A stretch of DNA of 64,000 nt from Sambucus nigra (taxonomy: Eukaryota > Streptophyta > Magnoliopsida > Dipsacales > Adoxaceae): contig OX422208.1 of NCBI GenBank assembly GCA_949130495.1, positions 644,326,023-644,390,022 of the forward strand, given 5' to 3'. The translations under genes were made by a program, and so were the position numbers. A model generated the notes under the pieces. That model had not been told where the DNA came from. It searched no databases and saw only the letters and a program-made list of their open reading frames with translations. Shown here piece by piece: positions 55,195 to 64,000 of the stretch (positions within the stretch are counted from its first letter, which is position 1; each line of letters begins with the position of its first letter).

Positions 55195-56190
55195 ATGGAG
55201 AACACAGATCAAGTACCAGTTGTGCAGCCTGATCTGACTGCAGTCCTAGCTCAGCTCGTGTCCAAGATTGATAACCTCCAAACTGAGGTCCGAGAGATGC
55301 AACGAAATCAGGTTCCCGTTCCTTAAGATCCCGAGGCCCTATTCCCTCGTGCTATGGGTCCACCTGAACCTATCTGGGTTCCCGAAGAGTATCAGCACGC
55401 TCAACGTACCCCTCTTTCCAATGGATCGCCGCCTGCCCAACTTCCAATGCCGAACCTTGCCCAGCCTGAGGCTAACTTTCCTATTATCATTGATCCAAAG
55501 GAGGAAGAGTTGAACAAGGTCAAAGAAGATCTCAAGATGCTAACTAAGAAGTTTGACCAAATCAGAATCTGTGGGAATTACATGGAATACACCCACATGT
55601 CTCCTTATCCTAAAACGAGGTTACCCGAGAAGTTCAAGATGCCAAATATCAAGAAATTTGGAGGAAGTGGACCCCTGATTATTCATCTTCGAAGTTATCA
55701 CCGTTCCATGAATCTCCTAGGGGCTTCTGAAGAGGTGATGGCCCAATTGCTTTAGCAAACTTTGAAGGATAGCGCCCTCTGATGGTTTTTATCTCTCGAG
55801 GAGTCCAGAATCCATAGCTTAGAGGATGTAGCCCGAGAATTCATGTCGCAGTACATATATAACGAAGTGCTTGAGGTCACCCGTCATGATTTAGAGCTGC
55901 TCAAACAAAACTCTGGGGAATCAGTCAGTAACTTCATAGCCCGATGGAGGGAAAAAGCAACTACCATGACAAATCGATCTTCCGAGGAAGAACAAGTCAG
56001 CATAGTGAAGAAGAACGTTTTGCCCTATGTCCGAGCAACCATGGGAGAACAATACTGTCCTCACTTTCGAGCTTTCAGAGAAGCAGGAGTAGAGATCGAG
56101 GTGGGTCTTGCTAAAACAGAAGTTGAATTAAAAAAAGTGCCCGGACAGTTCACTCCCAGACAAAAAAAGTGTCCGGACAGTTATTGTTGA
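55195..56190 (+). pseudogene. gag: E4 gag
   Basis: Starts MENTDQVPVVQPDLTAVLAQ (55195), with a short coiled coil (KIDNLQTEVREMQRNQ) and a proline-rich part. TAA at 55324, TAG at 55753 and TGA near 55780 each fall where glutamine or arginine fits. Core motifs: YPKTRLPEKFKMPNIKKFGG, HLRSYHRSMNLLGASEEVMAQLL, SLEDVAREFMSQYIYNE, LLKQNSGESVSNFIARWREKA and RATMGEQYCPHFRAFREAGVE. It is a Ty3/gypsy gag (PF03732-type) of Tat style. The frame ends in the duplicated hairpin region at 56130-56230. Confidence 0.83.
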
Positions 56191-56230
56191 TGGTTGAAAC
56201 TCTCAACCATCAACAATAACTCTCAACCAA
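56133..56230. repeat. Long perfect hairpin and local duplications in E4 gag
   Basis: Two perfect 19-bp arms (56179-56197 and 56203-56221) flank a 5-nt loop AACTC. The left arm starts AGTTATTGTTG. Just upstream AAAAAGTG(C/T)CCGGACAGTT occurs twice (about 56134 and 56166), and AACTCTCAACCA occurs twice (about 56199 and 56219). Such a set of an inverted and two direct duplications within 100 bp looks like templated repair or template switching. It truncates the gag frame. Confidence 0.9.
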
Positions 56231-56340
56231 CCACCTCCTGGGCACTGTAATTCTTCCCTGTCCCAGTCCGAAAGGAATACACCGAGCTCCATGCTCCCCT
56301 CTCTAAAGTTTATCAAGCCCTGCTAAGCCTAAACCTTATC

Positions 56341-57220
56341 AAACCCTTGGAGCCCCGTCCATTGCCGAATCCGCTCCCAAGAAATTTCAAGGCAGATGCC
56401 CATTATGCCTTTCACTTAATCGCTGGTTATAACACCGACCAATGCTTTCACCTTCGAAATGTAATCCAAGGTCTAATTGACCGGGGTACCATTTCCCCGC
56501 CAGCCAATTCTAAGCCAAACACTACTCACAACCCACTCCCAAATCATGCTAATGCCATCTTCCTAGAAGAGAACCCAGAATTTGATTCCTCAACTCAAAT
56601 CACACCTATATACTCTCCCAAACCTCTCCAAACTTGCCCATATTTCCTCCTATACCCTACTAGCCTCGCTGATCAAGCACTTTCACTCCTTACGAGAGCA
56701 TGCATCGCTGTGAAGCATGGAATTATCAGAAGTGTTAAATTAACTCTTGGAGTTCGGGATGAAATTGCCCTCGCAAATGATCACTGATTGCCAGAGGTTC
56801 AGTACATTATTCTTAGAAGCACGAAAATGGGCCCGAGAGTCAGACCATTGGGTAGTATCGACCGATGAAGTCAGCCTAGATGATGTTGTTCATATTATGA
56901 CAGAATTAATCAGACAAACCAATAATATTTGCAGTATGACCGAGTTACTTGATACTCTGAAGTTACAAGGGCGCCTAGTCCCTTCAGCCTTACATATCCT
57001 CACAGAATGGGAAGACCTGTATAAAGAAGCCATTGAAGTTGAGGAATGTATTGACTTTACATGGAAAAATAGAATTATTTCCACCGGACGGGGGGAGGAA
57101 TTCGGAGATTCGAATGAGGAGCAAGCTCCCGATAGAATTGGCCTGGTAACTGACATGTGTGCGAAGATATCGTTTGAAGAACTACTTAGAGAAATAAACA
57201 AGATAAAAAAACAACCCTAG
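56341..57220 (+). pseudogene. gag: E4 gag C-terminus and Tat-type linker
   Basis: First frame (56347-56787): KADAHYAFHLIAGYNTDQCFHLRNVIQGLIDRGTI, the degenerate Tat nucleocapsid motif (usual C.YH...GH.T..C..L...I..LI). The next frame (to 57220) has DDVVHIMTELIRQTNNICSM, LLDTLKLQGRLVPSALHILTEWE, an unusual helical linker. A +1 shift joins the two near 56770. I cannot assign a biochemical role to the linker. Its sequence is kept fairly open. Confidence 0.65.
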
Positions 57221-58189
57221 ATTGACGAGGAAATATGATTCATATTCTTCCCTTCTTCGGTAAATCACATGACTAGATCAGGGAGGCATTACCAGATCCC
57301 AAGCTCATTACCAGCAAATGACAAAGGGAAGGGCGTTGAAAACCTTCCTATGCCAGACATAACCCTCGAGGAGAGCAAGATCCTTGATCAACTGAAGAAA
57401 ACTCAATCTAACATCACTTTATGGGGGCTTTTCATGTCTTCCCAGTTGCACATAAATGCTTTGATCTAATTGCTCACTAGACCTATAGTTCCTCCCTCTA
57501 CCACACCAGAAGAAGCGGTAAATTTGGTCGGATCCTTGACCTCTAACCGAATGCTATCCTTTTCCGAAGAAAAAAATCCCTAAAATTGAGCCAAACCACA
57601 ATCATGCACTTTACATCTCCGTCGAAGTTACGAGGAAGGTCGTACCACTCTCTCTTGTCGATAATGGATATGCCTTGAACGTTTTCCCACTAAGAACCTT
57701 CAAATGTTTAGGGATGAAGGAAAGTGACCTCGCTCCAACCTCCATTGCTGTACGTGCCTACGATAATACCCTTCGGGAGGTGATGGGATCCATAAAACTT
57801 GTAATAGGGGTTGGCCCTATAAACCTTGTCATTGAATTCCAAGTTATTGACATCCCAACTTGTTTCAACCTGTTGCTTGGACGACCTTGGATCCACAGTA
57901 TCAAGGCTGTGTCTTCCTCACACAATTAGAAATTGAAGTTCTTCGCCGACGGACGGGTCATCACCATTTTGGGCGACGACGACAATACCGAGGGTGCTAG
58001 CACCAGCAGTCCAATCCTTGAGATACAATACGGGTCAAATGATATGCTCCTATCAGGATTCCGAGTTGAGCCACCTCTACTCCCGGTAGGGGACGACTTC
58101 AAAGAAAGGGTTTGTCCGGAATAAGACCCTCATGGAAACAAAATGTGATTCAGATGTTTAGAAACATGCACTTCATACCCGGACTGGGG
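57221..58189 (+). pseudogene. pol: E4 protease (retropepsin) and preceding linker
   Basis: MTRSGRHYQIPSS (57269) starts the typical Tat linker, then LDQLKKTQSNITLWGLFMSS. The protease begins near 57600: HALYISVEVTRKVVPLSLVDNGYALNVFPL, with the active-site triplet as DNG in place of DSG/DTG, then VRAYDNTLREVMGSIKLVIGVGP and FQVIDIPTCFNLLLGRPWIHSIKAVSSS. The tail ends with FIPGLGLG, reaching the solo-LTR insertion. The missing catalytic Ser/Thr suggests an inactive enzyme. Confidence 0.8.
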
Positions 58190-58194
58190 CTAGG

Positions 58195-59501
58195 TGTAAC
58201 ACCCCGCCCGCCCGGGGAGAGTGAGCGAAGCGCTACTCCGATAAAACTAACCAAATCCATAATATAAACAAGGTATAGAGCATCTAAATCACACAACAAC
58301 AAAAGAAAAACCACTAATCTCAAATCTCTTTAAATAAATACCAAGTCTCTCGAATTAAAATACAACATCTAACCCCAAAAAATAAAAATACATCTGCAAT
58401 GCTCTATACATCAAAATAATACAATCTTCTCTCTTGCATTAAAAATCTTCCCAAAATAATCCTCGCTAATATCAATCTCCATAGCGCCCCAAAATCAGCG
58501 CTAACCTTCCAGTAAAAGAAAATATGGGGAAGTACACAATACGATAGGAAAGATGCTCAACAAATATGCTAGCGGTGAATAAAACGTAACAATACGAATA
58601 TGAATATTCAAATCAGATGCGAATCACAATAGCTTTTTATCACTATAATTTCTCAACAACACATTAATCAGAGTCACCAGGCATCACCATACCGCGCCAT
58701 ACTTTATCAAGTAGCCAAAAAAGGAGTCTTGGCGGGTGCCCAACATCAGTGCCATATTAAAATCTCATGACAACATGCCCAACACAATAATAATACCACA
58801 TGAATCAAAATCATATTCCAACAAATATTTTCCAGATTCCAATTGAATTTAACAATTCAAAATTGAGTCAATAATCACATGAAAGTAACGGGAATAACAC
58901 TCGCGAGATTTAGGAGCATATTGTGTAAAACCCCATACCTTAAACCGCCAAAAAGAACCAACATCAATCTGCCCAGAACTCACAGATTAAGCCAACAAAA
59001 TATCCCACAAAGATCACCAGAAACTCCTCCAAGATCAACCTCAAAACAACCCCAAGAACACCTCTAAAAACCTAAGGTTGAATGCATAAATTAAAGGGCT
59101 TGTTTGTGTATAAAAAGAGAGGAAAAGAAAACATATTTTCTGCCAAAAAGTTGTACCAAAAAAGCTCACCCACGACCTTATTTTATAAGGCAAAGAATTA
59201 GGAGTTGGAAACAAACAGAAACTCTTAAAACTGCTTACTGCACACGTTTTATGAAGGCATCGATCGATCGATACCCAGGCGTCGATCGATATCTCGCCCA
59301 GGAAATCTTGCAGTTTTCCTAGAAATTTTTATAAGGGACAATATTTTAAAAATCAATATAAAATCCGTTTTAACTCCGATTTTAAAACTGTTTGAAATTC
59401 TCGCCTTTAAAAATACTAACCAACATAATTGAGCAATAAAAATAATTTTATCTCAAAATTTGTTTTTCTTCTTTATTTCAAAAATTACGCGGGTTGTTAC
59501 A
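58195..59501 (-). mobile_element. Solo LTR inserted in E4 pol
   Basis: 1,307 bp with TGTAACACCCCG and CGGGTTGTTACA ends and a perfect target duplication CTAGG (58190-58194 and 59502-59506). No internal coding region or primer site, so it is a solo LTR left by LTR-LTR recombination. The same sequence in opposite orientation starts at 62891. TATA box (minus) TATAAAATA at 59187-59179, with the perfect 14-bp palindrome ATCGATCGATCGAT at 59259-59272 and TCGATCGATAT at 59282 upstream. Removing the insert restores a readable junction, FIPGLGLG-QRQQGILEL. Confidence 0.88.
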
Positions 59502-59506
59502 CTAGG

Positions 59507-60305
59507 TCAAAGACAACAAGGGATACTAGAGCTCATTGAACTAAATAAAGCTCCCCCCCCTTGTGGTTTGGGGTATTAACCTTCAGAACAAGAGCTCGGA
59601 ATGATCCACCAGTCCCGACCAAAAAGGAGACTAGAATGCATCTAAACTATCCCAGGTGACTCCTTGAATGGACGGTTCATCAAAGAGGGCGAAGACTTCC
59701 CATTTTGCGACTTTTCGGAACCATGGTATGACCATATAGATAAGAAGATGAAGTGTGGAATGGAGATCTTTTTCCAAGACAACTACCTATGGGCTGAAAG
59801 TTCTCAACACCGTGTACAACTACTCATAAAATATACCGAAGATTCTGAGGGAAATGACTCCGAAGATTTATTCAATATACAGACACTGAGACTGACACTC
59901 TGCCTGGTTCATTAGAGCATTACATCACTAGCTCCATCCCACCAGTTCAAAGCTGCTGACACACCTTTCCTAACTGGCATGCTACACCAGTTCTACCTAT
60001 TGAACTCACACCTAACCCCAATGTTTACCCCATTTCTTATTCTGTTGTCTATCCTTGATCTAATGTAATCGAGACCTCCTTTGATGAGGTTCTCAATGAT
60101 GTTTTTCCTATCAATAAAATAAACAAAGATTTTGAGTATCTTGATGTGCCTTATATTAATTATTTAGATTCTAATCAAACTTTTGATGATGATTTTGCAA
60201 ATGAATAATTCTTAACTGATCTAAATAAGGTCAATAACAAACAACATAACCGCGTTTAAGTTAATGAAGAAGAGACTGTTGTTGTTAACCTCGGTTCTTG
60301 TAGCT
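59507..60305 (+). pseudogene. pol: E4 linker between PR and RT
   Basis: Continues the pol frame: QRQQGILELIELNKAPPPLWFG (with FIPGLGLG before the insert, a glycine-rich G-patch-like motif usual here in Tat elements), then a decayed and frameshifted region with many stops. From about 60080 the frame is open again (FDEVLNDVFPINKINKDFEYLDVPYINYLDSNQTFDD), a stretch rich in acidic and asparagine residues, and leads to VVNLGSCSxLREIRIG at the RT start. No enzymatic motif seen. Confidence 0.6.
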
Positions 60306-61137
60306 AACTGCGCGAGATTAGGATAGGGGCTACCCTTGACGAGCATGAGTGCGCACAACTAGACGAATTGATAAAGGGATTTGTGGATGTCTTTGCATGT
60401 TCCTATAACGATATGCCCGACATTGATCCTGAAATAGCTCAAAATAAGGTCCCCATTATCCCAGATTACAAGCCGATTGAACAAAAGTTGAGAAAGCTCC
60501 GTACCGAATGGTCGCTCAAAGTCAAAGAAGAGGTGGTTAAACAGCAGAACGCGGGTTTCATTCGTCTGATCGAATATCCCACATGGCAAGCCAACATAGT
60601 GCCTGTGCCGAAATCATGAGGGAAAGTTCGGATGTGTGTAAACTATCGAGACTTGAATAGTGCCTCTCCAAAGGATGATTATTCGTTACCCAATATTGAC
60701 ATGATCATGGACAATACAACTAGTCATGCTCTTAAGTCATTTGTCGACGGGTTCGTTGGATACAATCAAATCAAAATGAACCAAGATCACCAAGAAAAGA
60801 CCACGTTCATCACCCCATGGGGAACCTTTTGTCACATTATTATGCCATTTAGTCTCAAGAATGCTGGGCTACCTACCAGAGGGTTGCCACAACAATCTTG
60901 CACAATCCGATTCAAAAAGAAGTTGAGGTATATGTGGATGATATGATTATCAAACCCAAAACTAGGAAAGGTCATGTTCCCGCCCTTCGAAAGTTCTTTG
61001 AACGACTGCAACGGTATCAGATGAGACTCAATCCACATAAATGCGCCTTCAGCGTTATAAAGGGAAAACTCTTGGGATTCATGGTAAGTGAGAAGGGGAT
61101 ATAAGCAGATCTTGCCAAGCTAAAATCCATACTTGAG
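60306..61137 (+). pseudogene. pol: E4 reverse transcriptase
   Basis: TLDEHECAQLDELIKGFVDVFACSYNDMPDID opens the domain. Then PIIPDYKPIEQKLRKLRTEWSLKVKEEVVK, NAGFIRLIEYPTWQANIVPVPKS, a TGA at 60617, VRMCVNYRDLNSASPKDDYSLPNIDM, DHQEKTTFITPWGTFCHIIMPFSLKNAG, a frameshift near 60870, and VYVDDMIIKPKTRKGH with the catalytic YVDD (about 60928-60939), to NPHKCAFSVIKGKLLGFMVSEKGI. Three lesions only. The TAA at 61102 ends the RT thumb frame. Confidence 0.87.
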
Positions 61138-61780
61138 ATGCCACCTCCCCGAACGGAGAAAGAAGTTCGAGGTTTCCTTGAAAAATTGCAATACATCAGT
61201 CGATTCATCAGCCAGTTAACTTTTATCTGTGAACCTATTTTTAAACTCCTCCAAAAGGATTCAACCAAGGTTTGGAATGAGGCATGCCAAGAAGATTTTG
61301 ACCAAATCAAACAATACCTGACCCAACCTCCGTTACTCATGCCATCACAACCTGGTCTCCCCTTACTCCTATACCTAACTATAATCGACACTGCACTTGG
61401 GGCTTTTTTAGCCCAATACCTTGAGGATTCCCGCAAAGAAAGATCCATCTATTACGCTCGTCGTAAATTGGTTGGATACGAGGTCAACTATACTGCTTTC
61501 AAAAAGGCATGTGTCTCACTTGTGTGGGTCACCCAAAAGTTACGACACTGCATACTCGCCTTTCCCATCAAACTTGTATCCTGAATGGACCCCATAAAGT
61601 ACCTACTTGAGAAACCCGCCTTATCCAATCGAATGGTCCGATGGTTGATGCTTTTAGCTGAGTTCGATATCATGTACGTCACGCAGAAAGCCATGAAAGG
61701 AAGAGCTATCTTTGACTACCTCGCTGACTACCCCATGGAAGAAGATGATGTCTGGATCTCCGAATTCCCAGATGAAAACA
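61138..61780 (+). pseudogene. pol: E4 RNase H (first copy)
   Basis: PPPRTEKEVRGFLEKLQYISRFISQLTFI (connection), VWNEACQEDFDQIKQYLTQPPLL, LLLYLTIIDTALGAFLAQYLE, KERSIYYARRKLVGYEVNYTAFKKACVSLVWVTQKLRHCILAFPIKLVS. The TGA at 61582 sits where E3 has arginine (LLSRMNP), so it came from CGA. After it the frame continues MDPIKYLLEKPALSNRMVRWLMLLAEFD. Confidence 0.87.
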
Positions 61781-61789
61781 TCCTCTGCG

Positions 61790-62450
61790 TTGCTCAAGAC
61801 GACCTTCGATGGCAAATGTTCTTTGATGACGCTGATAACAAAAAGGGATATGACACTGGGATACTTCTGATCGCCCCAGATGACTCCCACACTCCCATCG
61901 CTATCAAGTTGGATTTCCCCAGCACCAACAATATGACTGAATACGAGGCATGTACGGTAGGCCTCCAAGTTGTTCTTAAGAAGGGTATTCAATGCCTAGA
62001 TGTTTACGGGGATTCTATCCTCATTATCGATCAAGTGCTCAGAAAATAGAGAGCCAAGGATGAGAAACTCCAACCCTTCCATGCCTACTGGAGGAATTAG
62101 CCTCCCAATTCCAAAGATATCACCTTCCACTACCTACCTCAAGCAAAGAATAACCTAGCCGACGCCCTTACTACCCTAGCCTCCATGATCGACATGCCCG
62201 AAGGAATAATAATGACCCCCTTCCTAGTTCAAAAGCAAGATAAACCAACCCATTACTACCATATTGAGCTCGTCAACACAGAAGATCTTGAGCTAGCCAA
62301 TTGCTAGTACTATGATATTTGGCACCTCCTCAAGTATGGTAGATATCCCGAGGGTTTCAATATGAAAGATCGAGAAACCCTCCAAAGACTGGCCTCCCAG
62401 TACATCACTTGTCATAAAGCACTGTTCAAGAGGAACTTTGATGGAACTCA
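61790..62450 (+). pseudogene. pol: E4 second RNase H (aRNH) and linker
   Basis: RWQMFFDDADNKKGYDTGILLI, NNMTEYEACTVGLQVVLKKGIQ and VYGDSILIIDQVLRK, then a TAG (62047) where E3 has tryptophan, a short frameshifted part, YLPQAKNNLADALTTLASM, and a linker DIWHLLKYGRYPEGF with a second TAG (62305) where E3 again has tryptophan. The FFDD in place of FFDG may matter for the fold, but the three acidic residues are present. Confidence 0.85.
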
Positions 62451-62890
62451 CTTACACTGCATCGTATGGGGTGACATTGAAGAGGTAATGCAGAGAATCC
62501 ACATCAAGTAATGCGGGACCCATATGAAAGATCATATGCTTGCTAAGAAGATCATTCGATAAGGCTACTACTGGACCACCATGACCCAGGATTGCACCGC
62601 CTATGTCCGAAGATGCCTCAAATGCCAACAGTTCTCCAACCTTCAGCATTTGCCTCCATGAGAATTATACAACATAACTTCTCCCTGACCATTCTCCACC
62701 TGGGGTATCCACATCATAGGGAAGGTTACACCAAAGGCTTCCAACGGGCATGAGTTCATCCTAGTTTCCATTGATTACTTCACCAAATGGGTCGAAGCTG
62801 AGTCATACGAAGTGCTTAACGCTAAGAAAGTAGCCAAATTCATAAAGAAGAACATCATCTGCCGATATGAGGTCCCGCACGAGCTGGTAT
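62451..62890 (+). pseudogene. pol: E4 integrase N-terminal half, truncated
   Basis: Zinc-binding region VMQRIHIKxCGTHMKDHMLAKKIIR, DCTAYVRRCLKCQQFSNL, then the core GKVTPKASNGHEFILVSIDYFTKWVEAESYEVLNAKKVAKFIKKNIICRYEVPHEL. The sequence stops at 62890, just before the expected S/T-DNG motif, because the next LTR begins. The rest of integrase should resume beyond that element, after a copy of the presumed target GGTAT (62886-62890). Several stops in the zinc region. Confidence 0.83.
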
Positions 62891-64000
62891 TGTAACAACC
62901 CGCATAATTTTTGGGCTATTTTAATTAATTTAGGAAAATGGAGGAAAATAAAGTTTTTGATAAAATTATTTTTATTGCTCAAATATGTTGGTTATTATTT
63001 TTAAAGGCGAGAATTTCAAACGGTTTAGAAAACGGATTTTAAAATGATTTTAAAATGTTTTTAACTCTTGGAGTTGTTTTAACTTCCAACTTTTCATTTC
63101 TTTGCCTGAATTAAAGGAGTCTTTTGGATTCCAACTCTTCATTTCTTTGCATTATAAAAGGAAGTCGTGGGCAACCCTTTTTAACATACTTTTGGCACAA
63201 ATTTTAGCAGCAAATATATTTTATATTCCTCTTCTTTTTATATACACATTGGCCCTTGAGATTTGTGAGTTCCAACCTTAGATTGGAGGTGTTGGGCTAT
63301 TTTGTTGGAGGTTCTTGGAGGAGCTTTTGTAGATCTTTTGTGTTGATCTTGAGGATGTGATCGTTGGTTTCTCATCATGGTTTGAGGTATGGGGTTTTAC
63401 AAAATATGCTCCTTAAATCTCGCGAGTGTCATTCTCTTTGAATTCTTGTTAATTGAACTCATATTTGAATTGATAAATTCATTGAAATCTGGAAAATAAT
63501 TGTTGAAATTATTTTGATTCATGTGGTATCATTATATTGTATTGGGCACGTTATCATGAGATTTTAATATGGCACGGAGGTTGGGCACCCGCCAAAATAC
63601 CTATTCCCGGGCTATGGCTTGATAAAGTATATGCGAATGGGGTGAGCCCTGGTGACCCATTGATGTGTTGTTGAGAAATTATATTTATAAAATGATATTG
63701 AGATTTGCATTTGATTTTAATATTCGTACTCGTGTTGTGACGTTTTATTCGTTGCTAATCCGTATTTGTTGAGCATAATTCCTATCGTATTGTGTACTTC
63801 CCCGTATTTTCTTTAGTGGCACGTTAGCGCGGATTTTGGGGCGTTATGGAGATTGATTTTAGCGAGGATTATTTGGGAAAGATTTGTATTATTTATTATG
63901 TTGTATAGAGCATTGGAGATTTGTATTTTATTTTTCGAGTTAGATGTTGTATTTATTCGAGAGACTTGTTGTATTTGAAGAATTGAGATTAGTTGATTTA
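62891..64000 (+). mobile_element. LTR of the solo-LTR family, plus strand, runs off the window
   Basis: TGTAACAACCCGCATAATTT opens a sequence that is the reverse complement of 58195-59501 over its visible length (shared AAAGGCGAGAATTTCAAACGG, CACCCGCCAAAA and GGCACGGAGG-type words). TATA box ATTATAAAAGG near 63153. The ATCGATCGAT palindrome block of the other copy is absent here (about 63060-63130 holds a short duplication, CCAACT(T)TTCATTTCTTTGC, instead). Solo LTR or full element cannot be decided from this window. Confidence 0.82.

Larger units (their letters stand above)
53564..64000 (+). mobile_element. E4: Tat-lineage element inserted in E3, incomplete
   Basis: Plus strand, starting with LTR end TGTAGACACCCC at 53564 (candidate target GGGAT, 53559-53563). 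Holds gag, knuckle-like region, linker, PR, RT, RNase H, aRNH and part of integrase, interrupted by a solo LTR (58195-59501) and cut at 62891 by another LTR of that family. Close relative of E3 in LTR and pol. Its 3' half is outside the window. Confidence 0.8.

Noticed and set aside
58879..59322. Two lysine/threonine-rich plus-strand frames
   Set aside because: Both are inside the solo LTR and antisense to it. No motif.

Overview
This is a plant nuclear DNA window, most likely from a eudicot. It is AT-rich, and almost everything recognisable is LTR-retrotransposon sequence of the plant Ty1/copia (UBN2-type gag) and Ty3/gypsy Tat lineages. Introns have GT..AG ends, LTR promoters have TATA boxes, and there is no prokaryotic-style operon. 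I found no convincing host gene, tRNA or rRNA. The species cannot be named from the sequence.

Layout. 1-3672: non-coding AT-rich DNA with short local duplications. 3678-10804: a complete minus-strand element (E1) with two LTRs and the target duplication TACAT on both sides, coding only for a copia-type gag (TR-GAG architecture). 10810-13440: non-coding, with a possible hAT-like fragment. 13446-28193: a plus-strand Ty3/gypsy Tat element (Tat1) with target duplication CTAAC, sense gag-PR-RT-RNH-aRNH-INT and, before its 3' LTR, an antisense spliced accessory gene block. A 4.1-kb internally deleted copia element (13856-17950) sits in its 5' LTR. 28199-29912: non-coding with a compound microsatellite.

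From 29913 to the end the sequence reads as a one-sided nest of insertions. An older minus-strand TR-GAG element (E2, 29913-35559) is broken in its 5' LTR by a minus-strand Tat element (Tat2, 35560-43225). Tat2 is broken in its reverse transcriptase by another minus-strand Tat element (E3, 43226-53563), and E3 in its RNase H by a plus-strand relative (E4, from 53564). E4 carries a minus-strand solo LTR (58195-59501), and its integrase is cut at 62891 by a plus-strand LTR of the same family that runs off the window. If so, the missing halves of E4, E3, Tat2 and E2 should follow in that order beyond base 64000.

Most interesting content. (1) All three Tat elements whose 3' part is visible carry genes antisense to pol between pol and the 3' LTR. 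Tat1 and Tat2 share one spliced, acidic, coiled-coil type. E3 carries a different pair, a plant-mobile-domain gene and a second plant-TE protein, each behind promoter-like DNA. (2) Several unrelated LTR families here carry CG-rich palindromes in U3 upstream of their TATA boxes, and the same motif class recurs upstream of the E3 antisense genes. (3) Two related gag-only elements. All coding regions are decayed, and stops that can be checked against a paralogue fit C-to-T change on one or the other strand.
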